Origin: an uncultured Phycisphaerales bacterium
Lineage (GTDB): Bacteria; Planctomycetota; Phycisphaerae; Phycisphaerales; UBA1924
Length of the DNA stretch: 14,075 nucleotides
Direction of reading: 5' to 3'
Assembly (NCBI GenBank): GCA_937871415.1
Contig: CALMQD010000170.1
Span: 1-14,075 of the forward strand
The translations under genes and the position numbers were made by a program. The notes under the pieces were generated by a model, which saw nothing but the letters and a program-made list of their open reading frames with translations, had not been told where the DNA came from and searched no databases. Each line of letters starts with the position of its first letter. Position 1 is the first letter of the stretch. Shown piece after piece: positions 1 to 6,572 of the stretch.

Positions 1-750
1 CCCGCTGATTGTCGGGAGGGGCAATCGCCCGCTCGCCACGAGGTCGTAGTACCACTTGTCCAGATGCTCGGACATCCAGTGGATCTTGCTGAGGCCCAGC
101 AGCCGGCCCTGCAGGAGCGTCTGGTACGCCTCTCCCGAGGCGAACTTCAGTCCCCCGGCGATGATCGCCGCGAACGCCAAGGCCTGGGCCTTGAAGAGCC
201 CGACCCTCGCGTCGGAGGTGTAGAGCGTGTCGAGCACCACGCCGCAGGCGCGCCCCTCTGGGAACGGGGCCTGCTCGTCGTTGATGAACCGGCGCTTCAT
301 CGGGAACGCGACGAGAACGCCCAGCAGCGACAGGATGACGTTGAACACGAGCATCTGCCACCAGGGCATGAGCGTGTTGGTCACCATCATGTACGCGGCG
401 ATGCCCGAGATCAGCGGCCCGGTCATGTACCCGGCGCTGGTCGCGATCGACTGCATCGCGTTGTTCTCGAGGATCGTCATGTCCCTCGCGACGCGGAGGG
501 ATGACAGAACCTTGAACGTCGCGAACGCCAGGATCACGCTCGTCAGGCCGACCCCCAGCGTCCATCCGGTCTTGGCGCCGATGTACAGGTTCGTCGCGCT
601 GAGCATGCCCCCGAGCAGGAAGCCCGTGATCGCGGACCGGATCGTCAACTGCGGCATGTTGCCGCGGAAGACGTTCTCGAGCCACCAGCGGTCCTTCTGC
701 TCGCGCGTCCAGGTCCGGACCTGTTCGTCGGTGAGTTGCTTGATCGGCAT
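1..750 (-). CDS. OPT-family oligopeptide/metal-chelate transporter (N-terminal 250 aa, cut by window edge)
   Basis: Reading the minus strand from the ATG at 750 gives 250 codons with no stop before the left edge, so the C-terminal part is missing from the window. This is probably a secondary transporter of the OPT/YSL family, which moves peptides or metal chelates across the inner membrane. Family signs are a first membrane segment followed by TNLYIGAKTGWTLG (residues 53-66), the ENNAMQSIATSAGYMTGPL segment (95-113, matching the conserved E-N-N-x-x-Q-[TS]-x-A-[ST]-[AG]-G motif), and PFPEGRAC (162-169, the PEG-x-A motif before the next helix). Hydrophobic segments lie at about 36-55, 65-83, 110-125, 131-150 and 186-202. 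Full-length members usually exceed 550 residues. The first 35 residues are polar and cytosolic-looking. The start is supported by a promoter-like TTGATC-17-TACACT pair ending 9 nt before the ATG, with no Shine-Dalgarno. The gene diverges from the AlkD gene. The substrate cannot be read from this fragment. Confidence 0.85.
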   Translation of the reverse strand, partial: MPIKQLTDEQVRTWTREQKDRWWLENVFRGNMPQLTIRSAITGFLLGGMLSATNLYIGAKTGWTLGVGLTSVILAFATFKVLSSLRVARDMTILENNAMQSIATSAGYMTGPLISGIAAYMMVTNTLMPWWQMLVFNVILSLLGVLVAFPMKRRFINDEQAPFPEGRACGVVLDTLYTSDARVGLFKAQALAFAAIIAGGLKFASGEAYQTLLQGRLLGLSKIHWMSEHLDKWYYDLVASGRLPLPTISG

Positions 751-759
751 GGGGCGGCG

Positions 760-788
760 AGTGTAAAGGTCCGGCCCCTTCGGATCAA
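760..788 (-). promoter_or_regulatory. Sigma70-type promoter of the OPT transporter, leaderless-type spacing
   Basis: On the minus strand a -35-like TTGATC (783-788) is followed by exactly 17 nt and a -10-like TACACT (760-765). Only 9 nt separate the -10 box from the ATG at 750, so transcription should begin at or within a few bases of the start codon. There is no Shine-Dalgarno in the gap (cgccgcccc). This is the clearest two-box promoter among the short-leader genes of the window. Confidence 0.6.
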
Positions 789-857
789 CGCGCAACACCC
801 CGAGATTCCGGCACTTGACTCGCCGGTTCTCGGATACCCGCGGGTCGCCGGGCGCGG

Positions 858-863
858 TACGCT
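858..863 (+). promoter_or_regulatory. -10-like box TACGCT, 6 nt before the AlkD start
   Basis: TACGCT lies 6 nt upstream of the ATG at 870, and the gap (gtcgcc) has no Shine-Dalgarno. No good -35 hexamer stands at 16-18 nt upstream; a TTGACT at 815-820 is too far away (37 nt). The spacing suggests a leaderless or nearly leaderless mRNA. Confidence 0.4.
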
Positions 864-869
864 GTCGCC

Positions 870-1694
870 ATGGCCCAACGCGCGCGATCAGCACCCGGCA
901 GGAGCGCGACGGGATCGCCGCCCAAATCGGCGCTCGTCGTGCCGGCGCAGGTCGTGGCCTTTGTGCGGTCCGGGCTCGAGCCGCTGGCCAACCCGTCCAA
1001 GGGACGCGGCATGGCCGCGTATATGAAGACGCTCCAGCCGTTCCTGGGCGTCCAGAAACCCGGACGGGACCCGGTCTTTCAAGAGATGTGCCGGTCCTTT
1101 CCCCCGGCGGACGCGTCGGCGTACCGCTCGACGGTCTTGGCGCTGTGGCAGGCCGGGACCGTCGAGGCGCTCGACCGGCCCGACGACGCCCCGAAGGTCC
1201 GTCGCGACACGGCGTTGTCGCCCCCGATGTACCAGGGTCCGCGCGAACTGATGTACGCGGCGTGCGCCTACGCCGAGCGGTTCAAGGACCACCACACACC
1301 CGCCCATCTCCCGCTGTTCAAACGGCTTATCGAAGAGGGCGGGTGGTGGGACATCGTCGACTGGGTGAGCGACAAGATGGTGGGTTCGGCGCTGCTGCGT
1401 CACCGGGCGGGCGTCGCGCCGGTGCTGCGCAAGTGGATCAAGGACGAGAACCTGTGGCTGCGACGCGCGGCGGTCATCAGCCAACTCTCCCACAAGGGCG
1501 AGACCGATGCCGCGATGCTGCAGGAGTTCATCCTCGAGTGCGCCGACGAACAGGACTTCTTCATGCGGAAAGCGATCGGCTGGGCGCTTCGTCAGCACGC
1601 CCGGACGGACCCGGCGTTCGTCCGGGCCTTCCTGACCAAGCACAAGTCGCGCCTGTCGACTCTGAGCCTCCGCGAGGCCGGCAAGCACCTTTGA
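870..1694 (+). CDS. AlkD-like DNA alkylation repair glycosylase
   Basis: A 274-aa protein of the AlkD/AlkC HEAT-repeat DNA glycosylase family (DNA alkylation repair enzyme). These proteins excise positively charged 3- and 7-alkylpurines by holding the lesion at the backbone instead of flipping it. The conserved segments are GMAAYMKTLQPFLGVQKP (47-64), GGWWDIVDWV (157-166), ENLWLRRAAVISQL (193-206) and FFMRKAIGWALRQHARTDP (230-248). The residues aligning with Bacillus cereus AlkD Trp109, Asp113, Arg148 and Trp187 are Trp160, Asp164, Arg199 and Trp238, with identical spacings, so the lesion-binding and catalytic set appears intact. The protein is longer than the typical 220-240 aa because of a basic, Ser/Pro-rich N-terminal extension (about 1-25) and extra sequence at roughly 93-125. 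The ATG at 870 is chosen because it follows a TACGCT box; the extension means a later start cannot be fully excluded. It diverges from the OPT gene and stands 130 bp before the histone-like gene. Confidence 0.9.
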   Translation: MAQRARSAPGRSATGSPPKSALVVPAQVVAFVRSGLEPLANPSKGRGMAAYMKTLQPFLGVQKPGRDPVFQEMCRSFPPADASAYRSTVLALWQAGTVEALDRPDDAPKVRRDTALSPPMYQGPRELMYAACAYAERFKDHHTPAHLPLFKRLIEEGGWWDIVDWVSDKMVGSALLRHRAGVAPVLRKWIKDENLWLRRAAVISQLSHKGETDAAMLQEFILECADEQDFFMRKAIGWALRQHARTDPAFVRAFLTKHKSRLSTLSLREAGKHL

Positions 1695-1718
1695 GGCAGG
1701 CCGCCGCCGAGCAACGGC

Positions 1719-1747
1719 TTGCCAACAGTCCGGGTTCACGGTAGATT
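1719..1747 (+). promoter_or_regulatory. Sigma70-type promoter of the histone-like gene
   Basis: TTGCCA (1719-1724) and TAGATT (1742-1747) are separated by exactly 17 nt, a good match to the housekeeping promoter pattern in otherwise GC-rich sequence. Transcription would start near 1754, giving a leader of about 70 nt before the ATG at 1825, so unlike several neighbours this gene would have a conventional 5' UTR. Confidence 0.5.
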
Positions 1748-1824
1748 GCGGGCCTGCCCGCCTGCGCGCGACCTGGACCTAGCGTGGGCGCCGCAGCCCT
1801 TGCCGACCCGTGGAGCCTCCGGCC

Positions 1825-2055
1825 ATGGCCAAGAAGAGCAAGTCCAAGAAGAAATCCGCGTCGAGGAAGACGAGCGCCAAGAGCAAGCCGGCAAAGAAGG
1901 CGGCGCGGAAACCGGCCAAGAAGTCGGCGAAGAAGAGCCCTGCGAAGAAGAGCGCTACGAAGCGGCGCGCTGCACCGGCGCGCTCCGCGCCTGCGCCGGA
2001 GGGGATGGGCGCGGGGGCTCCCGGCCCGAACAACCAACCGCCGTTCCTGATGTAA
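1825..2055 (+). CDS. Histone H1-like lysine/alanine-rich DNA-binding protein
   Basis: A 76-aa, extremely basic protein. Residues 1-53 consist almost entirely of Lys, Ala, Ser, Arg and Pro, with repeating SAKK, PAKK and AARK units as in the C-terminal tail of eukaryotic histone H1 and in bacterial H1-like nucleoid proteins. It probably binds DNA nonspecifically and compacts the nucleoid; a role in RNA binding is also possible. The last 20 residues are different in character, neutral and rich in Gly, Pro and Asn (EGMGAGAPGPNNQPPFLM), and may be a separate tail. The ATG at 1825 is preferred to the in-frame GTG at 1810 because a GGAG (1812-1815) stands 9 nt upstream. Low-complexity coding of this type can arise as an artefact, but a proper promoter, Shine-Dalgarno and downstream hairpin all frame this ORF. 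Function rests on composition only. Confidence 0.75.
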   Translation: MAKKSKSKKKSASRKTSAKSKPAKKAARKPAKKSAKKSPAKKSATKRRAAPARSAPAPEGMGAGAPGPNNQPPFLM

Positions 2056-2090
2056 CGCGCTCCGGAACCTCCAGCCATAGCGCGAACGAC

Positions 2091-2117
2091 AACGGGCGAG
2101 CCAGCGGCTCGCCCGTT
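2091..2117. terminator. Strong hairpin between convergent genes, likely bidirectional terminator
   Basis: A perfect 12-bp stem AACGGGCGAGCC / GGCTCGCCCGTT closes on a three-base loop AGC (2103-2105). It lies 35 bp after the histone-like stop codon and 47 bp after the end of the convergent dockerin-protein gene. The sequence following it on the plus strand (gcgtttgg) has only a short T run, so a classical U-tract is weak; its position and symmetry suggest that it ends transcription from both sides. Confidence 0.7.
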
Positions 2118-2164
2118 GCGTTTGGTGGCGGATGAGTGGCGGGGTTGGATCCGGCCGGCGGAGA

Positions 2165-4273
2165 TCAGTTGAAGTTCGCGAACCAGCAGTCGAGGAACTG
2201 GAAGAGGTCCGCGACCCCCACGCCCCCGTCGTAGTTGAAATCGGACCCCAGCCCGGCGCCCGGCGTGGCGAACTCGGTGAACCACGTGTCGAGGAACCCG
2301 AAGAGGTCGGCGACGCCCACCGCGCCCGAGCCGTCGAAATCGCACGGGATCGGGTTGCCCGTGTGGATCTGGATGTTGTCGACGCCGGCTTCGACGATGG
2401 ACGCGGCCGTGCTGAGGTTGTCGCGCGCCAGGAACCGCACGCGCATCTGGTTGGTGAAGGTCACGCCCGCGGTCTGGAACTCGGCGGGCGTCACGCTCTC
2501 GCGGAACCAGCCGGTGACGTTGTTGGAGGTGTGCGACGCGACGCGGGTCCAGTTCGCCCCGTCGTCCGACGACACCTCGACGAACAGGCCGTCGGGGTCC
2601 GTGCCGCCGGTCTGCGAGAGATAGAGGTAGTAGTCGTAGCAGAGGGTGATCTGGCCGCGCCGCCAGTCCAGACGCGTCGAGGTCATCACGACCGCGTTGT
2701 CGGTGCTCGACGTGGAGTCCACGTCGGAGTTGCCGGCGGCGTTGTCGGTGACGAACGCCTTGCCGGATCCGTCGGAATCGGTGTAGGGGTCGTAGGCGAT
2801 CGCGTGGTCGTCGACCGGCACGGCCCGCTCCCACCCGCCGTCGGTCACCGTCGAACCCTGGCTGAACGTCCAGAAGTGGTCGGTCTCGGCGTTGTCGATG
2901 AACAGCGGAATCGCCGCGGGTTGGAGCACGCACGGGCAGCCGCACTCGGTCGTGTCCTTGACGATCCTGAAGATCGCGCCGGTCGGCGAGCCGCTCGCGG
3001 GTGACGAAACGATGTACACCTCGCCGCTCGCGTCCTCACCGAAGTCGACGATGCTCGAGACAGACTGGGCGTTGTCGCGGCGGAGCTGGGCGGTGATGTC
3101 CTTGAGTTCGCTGAAGGTGCCGGTCATCGGGTTGTAGCGGAGGTTCCGCACCCAGCCGCCGCAGTAGTCGGCGTGGAAGTACGTGCCGACAAGCTCGGGG
3201 ATCGCCGAGCCGCGGTAGACGACGCCGCCGGTGATCGAGCAGGCCAGGTCGCCGTTGGCGCCGTGTGTGTAGACCTGGAACGGATCGGTATAGACGCCGG
3301 AGGCGTTGGGATCGCACCCGACGTCGACGGTCTGCGGGAGCCATCCCTCGCGGCAGTCCCAGCCGTAGTTGCGCCCCGCGACCTGCGCGAAGTTGCCGCC
3401 GGGGCCCGGCACGTACGAGGGCTGGAAGTTGATCTCCTCCTGCGTGTCCTGCCCGACGTCGGCGATGTAGAGGTCGCTCGTCAGGCGGTCCTTGTCGATG
3501 CGCCAGGGGTTGCGCACGCCGTACGCCCAGATGTACGGCCGCAGCACGCCGCCGGCGTCGCGGAACGGGTTGTCGTTGGGCACCCACGCGGCGTCACCAT
3601 CGCCCGCGGAAGTGTCGCTGGGGTCGAGCCGGAGGATCTTGCCCAGGAGCACGTCGAGGTTCTGCGCGTTCTCGTTCGGATCGCCGCCCGAGCCGCCGTC
3701 GCCCACGCCGGCGTACAGCATGCCGTCGGCGCCGAAGACGAGCGATCCGCCGTTGTGGTTGGCGAAGCTCGGGTGGAGGATGTTGAGCATGGTGAGGCGC
3801 GACGCGGTATTCGCGGTGGTCGCCGCGTAGGCCGCGGCGGCGTTGGCGAAGGGCGCGCCGGTCGCCGTGAATCGCTCGATCCGGATGGAGCCGTTGGTGC
3901 GGTCGGTGAAGTACACGTAGAAGTAGCCGTTGGTGGTGTAGTTCGGGTCGAACGCCAGGCCCAGCAGGCCGCGCTCGCTCCCGCCGCCCACGCTCGTGGT
4001 CACCACGTTCAGACCGGTCGACGACAGGTCGAGAAACTTGGTCGCGTTCACGGTGTTGGTCGTCAGGTCGACGGTGCGGATGATGCCGCCCTGCTGCACG
4101 ACAAAGATCCGGTTGGTGTCGCCGGGGATCGAGTAGACCCCGACGGGGAACGACAGGCCCGAGACAACCAACTGCGAACGCAGCATGACCTGCGCGTGGA
4201 CCTGGGATGCGAAGCCTCCGATGCCGGAGGCCAGGCCCACCGCCGCCAACACGCTTGCGAGTTTGAACTTCAT
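2165..4273 (-). CDS. Secreted PQQ-type glucose/sorbosone dehydrogenase-like protein with C-terminal GC-type dockerin
   Basis: A 702-aa exported protein. Residues 1-27 form a signal peptide (basic n-region, Ala/Gly-rich core, cleavage expected after VHA). About 32-440 is a six-bladed beta-propeller of the glucose/sorbosone dehydrogenase family: RGLLGLAFDP (101-110), HNGGSLVFGADGMLYAGVGD (173-192, containing the His that aligns with the catalytic base of soluble PQQ glucose dehydrogenase), GKILRLDP (211-218) and YGVRNPWRI (251-259). A Cys-containing linker (CGCPC, 444-448) leads to a beta-sandwich region (about 458-638) of unknown ligand. The end (644-702) carries two dockerin-like repeats, D645-x-D647-x-S649-G-x-V-x-x-x-D656 and D678-x-N680-x-D682-G-x-V-x-x-x-D689, which fit EF-hand-like calcium loops. 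The ATG at 4273 has an AGGAG 9 nt upstream (4283-4287); reading further upstream would add a non-signal-like extension. Sugar or aldose oxidation in the periplasm or outside the cell is inferred; the substrate is unknown. Confidence 0.88.
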   Translation of the reverse strand: MKFKLASVLAAVGLASGIGGFASQVHAQVMLRSQLVVSGLSFPVGVYSIPGDTNRIFVVQQGGIIRTVDLTTNTVNATKFLDLSSTGLNVVTTSVGGGSERGLLGLAFDPNYTTNGYFYVYFTDRTNGSIRIERFTATGAPFANAAAAYAATTANTASRLTMLNILHPSFANHNGGSLVFGADGMLYAGVGDGGSGGDPNENAQNLDVLLGKILRLDPSDTSAGDGDAAWVPNDNPFRDAGGVLRPYIWAYGVRNPWRIDKDRLTSDLYIADVGQDTQEEINFQPSYVPGPGGNFAQVAGRNYGWDCREGWLPQTVDVGCDPNASGVYTDPFQVYTHGANGDLACSITGGVVYRGSAIPELVGTYFHADYCGGWVRNLRYNPMTGTFSELKDITAQLRRDNAQSVSSIVDFGEDASGEVYIVSSPASGSPTGAIFRIVKDTTECGCPCVLQPAAIPLFIDNAETDHFWTFSQGSTVTDGGWERAVPVDDHAIAYDPYTDSDGSGKAFVTDNAAGNSDVDSTSSTDNAVVMTSTRLDWRRGQITLCYDYYLYLSQTGGTDPDGLFVEVSSDDGANWTRVASHTSNNVTGWFRESVTPAEFQTAGVTFTNQMRVRFLARDNLSTAASIVEAGVDNIQIHTGNPIPCDFDGSGAVGVADLFGFLDTWFTEFATPGAGLGSDFNYDGGVGVADLFQFLDCWFANFN

Positions 4274-4629
4274 CGATCTGCACTCCTCACGAGAATGGGC
4301 CGTCCGTGCGCGGTGGTGTGCCGCGACGGAGCGTGCCCGGAGTCGAACAACAATCATCGACCGGTGGCGGCACGGCCGCCGGTCCGACCCGCGTCCCATA
4401 ACGCGCAATTTCTTCGACCAACGACCATGCCTCCGCGAACGCGCAGCGGCCATGAAACCAGACGCCGCCGACCGCGGGTCGGATCATCGCGCGATCTCGC
4501 CTTGGCTAAACAACCTCCGAACACGCCGGATGCCACGGACCGCCGGCCCTAGCCGTACGCGGCACGGGCAAACCGAGTTCCGCTCCCGGGAACACCCGCC
4601 CCGCGTGCGCACGCCAGTACAATCCGGGC
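4274..4629. promoter_or_regulatory. 356-bp divergent intergenic region (dockerin protein / acyl-CoA mutase)
   Basis: No convincing gene lies here. The left side contains the Shine-Dalgarno of the dockerin-protein gene (minus strand AGGAG at 4283-4287). A small GC-rich hairpin occurs at 4366-4380 (GGCGGC-ACG-GCCGCC). The part around 4400-4425 is locally AT-richer (cgcaatttcttcg) and may carry the minus-strand promoter, but no -35/-10 pair with good spacing could be chosen. The right end contains the TACAAT box of the mutase. Predicted proteins in this interval are extensions of shadow frames. Confidence 0.5.
4618..4623 (+). promoter_or_regulatory. -10 box TACAAT, 6 nt before the acyl-CoA mutase start
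   Basis: TACAAT matches five of six positions of the -10 consensus and is followed after 6 nt (ccgggc) by the ATG at 4630, with no Shine-Dalgarno. No -35 hexamer is visible in the very GC-rich sequence before it. The arrangement fits leaderless transcription. Confidence 0.5.
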
Positions 4630-6426
4630 ATGACGACGTCCATCACCGGCCCGGCCATCCCCCGCCAGGAGATGATCGACCCCCACACGGTCACCATCTC
4701 GGGCCTCGCGCTCGACGCCGCGTACGGCCCTCAGCAGCCCGCGGACGCCCTGCGGAACTTCCAGCGGGACATCGCCGCCCCGGGGCACTTCCCCTTCACC
4801 CGCGGCCTGCACCCCGAGGGGTACCGCTCGCGTCTGTGGACGATGCGTCAGTTCGCCGGCTTCGGCTCGGCCGACGACACGAACCGGCGCTTCAAGTACC
4901 TGCTGGAACAGGCGCGGGCCGCCGGCGCCGCCGCCCGCACCAACACCGGCCTCTCCACCGCCTTCGACCTGCCCACCCTCATGGGGCGCGACTCCGACGA
5001 TCCACTCTCGGTCGGCGAAGTGGGGCGCTGCGGCGTCGCCATCAGCACCATCGAGGACATGCACCGGCTCTACGCCGACATCCCCGTCGGCCAGGTCACG
5101 GTGAGCCAGACCATCAACGGGCCGGCCTGCGTCATCTGGGCGATGTACCTCGCCATGGCCAAGCAGCGCGGCATCCCGTGGGACACGCTCGGCGGCACGC
5201 TGCAGAACGACATCCTCAAAGAGTTCCACTCGCAGAACGAGTTCATCTACCCGCCCGAGCCGAGCGTGAAACTCGTCGTGGACACGATCGAGTTCCAGAG
5301 CAGGTTCGTCCCCCGCTGGAACAGCGTGTCGATCTCCGGCTATCACATCCGCGAGGCGGGATCGACCGCGATCCAGGAACTCGCGTTCACGATCCGCGAC
5401 GGCGTGGAGTATGTCGAGGCGTGCCTGGAACGCGGCATGGACATCGATGAGTTCGCGCCGCGACTGTCCTTCTTCTTCAACAGCCACAACGAGTTCTTCG
5501 AGGAGATCTGCAAGCTCCGCGCGGCGCGCCGGATCTGGGCCCGCCTCATGCGCGACCGCTACGGCGCCAAGAGCCCCAAGAGCTGGCTCATGCGCACGCA
5601 CGTGCAGACCGCCGGGTGCTCGCTCACCGAGCAGCAGCCGCTGAACAACATCGTCCGCGTCGCCTACCAGGCGATGGCCGGCGTGCTCGGCGGTTGCCAG
5701 AGCCTGCACACCGACTCGATGGACGAAACCCTCGGCCTGCCCACCGAGCAGGCGGTCACCGTCGCGCTCCGCACGCAGCAGATCCTCGCGTACGAGACCG
5801 GCGTGACGCGCACCGTCGATCCGCTCGGCGGCTCGTGGTTCATCGAGGAACTGACCGACAAGATGGAGGCCGGCGCGCTCGAACTCATCGACGAGATCGA
5901 CCGCATGGGGTCGTACTCGGACTGGAAGGCCTCCGCGACGCGCGGCTCGACACCTCCGTCGCTCGTCGAGCACGAGGCGTACCAGCCGCGCCGCTCGTTC
6001 GGCAAGAGCGTCATCGCCGGCATCAACCGCGGCTACTTCCGGCGGCACATCGCCGAAGCGAGTTACCGCTTCAGCGAGGAGTGCGAGGCGGGGGACCGCA
6101 TCATCGTCGGCGTCAATGCCTTCAGCGAGGGCTCCGAGGATCGCCCCATCGACATCCTGCAGATCTCGCACGAGGTCGAGGTCACCCAGTGCCGGCGCCT
6201 CGCGGAGTTCAAGTCGCGCCGGGACCCGGCGATGGTCAAGAGCGCGCTGGACCGCATCCGGCAGACCTGCCGCGCGGGCGACCCGGTCGCCGCGGGCCAG
6301 GGGCTCAACAAGTTCAACGTCATGCCCGCACTCGTGGACGGCGCGCTGGCCAACTGCACGCTGGGCGAGATGGTGCAGGCGATGGCCGACGCCTACGGGC
6401 GGTATTCCGGCGGACCGGAGTGGTGA
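4630..6426 (+). CDS. Adenosylcobalamin-dependent acyl-CoA mutase large subunit, isobutyryl-CoA mutase-like
   Basis: A 598-aa catalytic TIM-barrel subunit of the methylmalonyl-CoA mutase superfamily. It shows [10 protein letters not shown] (69-78), [15 protein letters not shown] (111-125), [16 protein letters not shown] (129-144), [11 protein letters not shown] (189-199), [10 protein letters not shown] (235-244, with Tyr238-His239 matching the mutase Tyr/His pair) and [14 protein letters not shown] (360-373). The two positions that set substrate range are Phe75 (Tyr89 in methylmalonyl-CoA mutase) and Gln202 (Arg207 there). Phe/Gln is the pair known from isobutyryl-CoA mutase IcmA, so the likely reaction is isobutyryl-CoA to n-butyryl-CoA, a carbon-skeleton rearrangement by radical chemistry. 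There is no C-terminal B12-binding domain and no small subunit or G-protein chaperone in the window, so an IcmB-like partner must be encoded elsewhere. About nine extra residues lie near 92-104. The N-terminus begins right after a TACAAT box. Another acyl-CoA substrate of similar size is possible. Confidence 0.9.
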   Translation: MTTSITGPAIPRQEMIDPHTVTISGLALDAAYGPQQPADALRNFQRDIAAPGHFPFTRGLHPEGYRSRLWTMRQFAGFGSADDTNRRFKYLLEQARAAGAAARTNTGLSTAFDLPTLMGRDSDDPLSVGEVGRCGVAISTIEDMHRLYADIPVGQVTVSQTINGPACVIWAMYLAMAKQRGIPWDTLGGTLQNDILKEFHSQNEFIYPPEPSVKLVVDTIEFQSRFVPRWNSVSISGYHIREAGSTAIQELAFTIRDGVEYVEACLERGMDIDEFAPRLSFFFNSHNEFFEEICKLRAARRIWARLMRDRYGAKSPKSWLMRTHVQTAGCSLTEQQPLNNIVRVAYQAMAGVLGGCQSLHTDSMDETLGLPTEQAVTVALRTQQILAYETGVTRTVDPLGGSWFIEELTDKMEAGALELIDEIDRMGSYSDWKASATRGSTPPSLVEHEAYQPRRSFGKSVIAGINRGYFRRHIAEASYRFSEECEAGDRIIVGVNAFSEGSEDRPIDILQISHEVEVTQCRRLAEFKSRRDPAMVKSALDRIRQTCRAGDPVAAGQGLNKFNVMPALVDGALANCTLGEMVQAMADAYGRYSGGPEW

Positions 6427-6523
6427 GAGCCATGGCGCGGGTCGCCGGCGCTCGGAGCGACCGCCGCGGGTGATTGTTCGCCCCACAGATCACGACGCCC
6501 GTCACGCGGCGGTGCGGCGGCGC

Positions 6524-6529
6524 TACCAT
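6524..6529 (+). promoter_or_regulatory. Possible -10 box TACCAT of the saccharopine dehydrogenase-like gene
   Basis: TACCAT lies 43 nt upstream of the ATG at 6573, leaving room for a short leader that includes a GGGAG Shine-Dalgarno (6562-6566, 6 nt from the ATG). No clear -35 is present. If real, this gene is transcribed on its own instead of only by read-through from the mutase, which ends 146 nt upstream of the ATG. Confidence 0.35.
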
Positions 6530-6572
6530 CGCCTCCCCCACTGTTTTCCACTGGTTCTCGCGGGAGTCCGCC

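Noticed and set aside
1561..2945. Minus-strand Arg/Ala/Leu-rich frames across the histone-like gene and the dockerin gene
   Set aside because: Their composition mirrors the lysine codons of the plus-strand gene, and the longest one crosses the strong intergenic hairpin.
4337..4350. tRNA T-arm-like string on the minus strand (GTTCGACTCCGGG)
   Set aside because: The bases before it do not pair to form a T stem, and no acceptor or anticodon arm can be drawn around it.
3173..4552. Plus-strand open frame of 459 codons opposite the dockerin protein
   Set aside because: It overlaps the real minus-strand gene with signal peptide and conserved propeller motifs; its own translation is low-complexity Val/Gly/Arg.
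4630..6426. Label as methylmalonyl-CoA mutase
   Set aside because: The Tyr and Arg that bind the methylmalonyl carboxylate are replaced by Phe75 and Gln202, so the isobutyryl-CoA-mutase-like call is preferred.
4549..6486. Very long minus-strand open frame (645 codons) opposite the acyl-CoA mutase
   Set aside because: It is antisense to a fully recognisable mutase, has no family motifs and is rich in Arg, Ala, Val and Asp, as expected from the complement of GC-rich codons.
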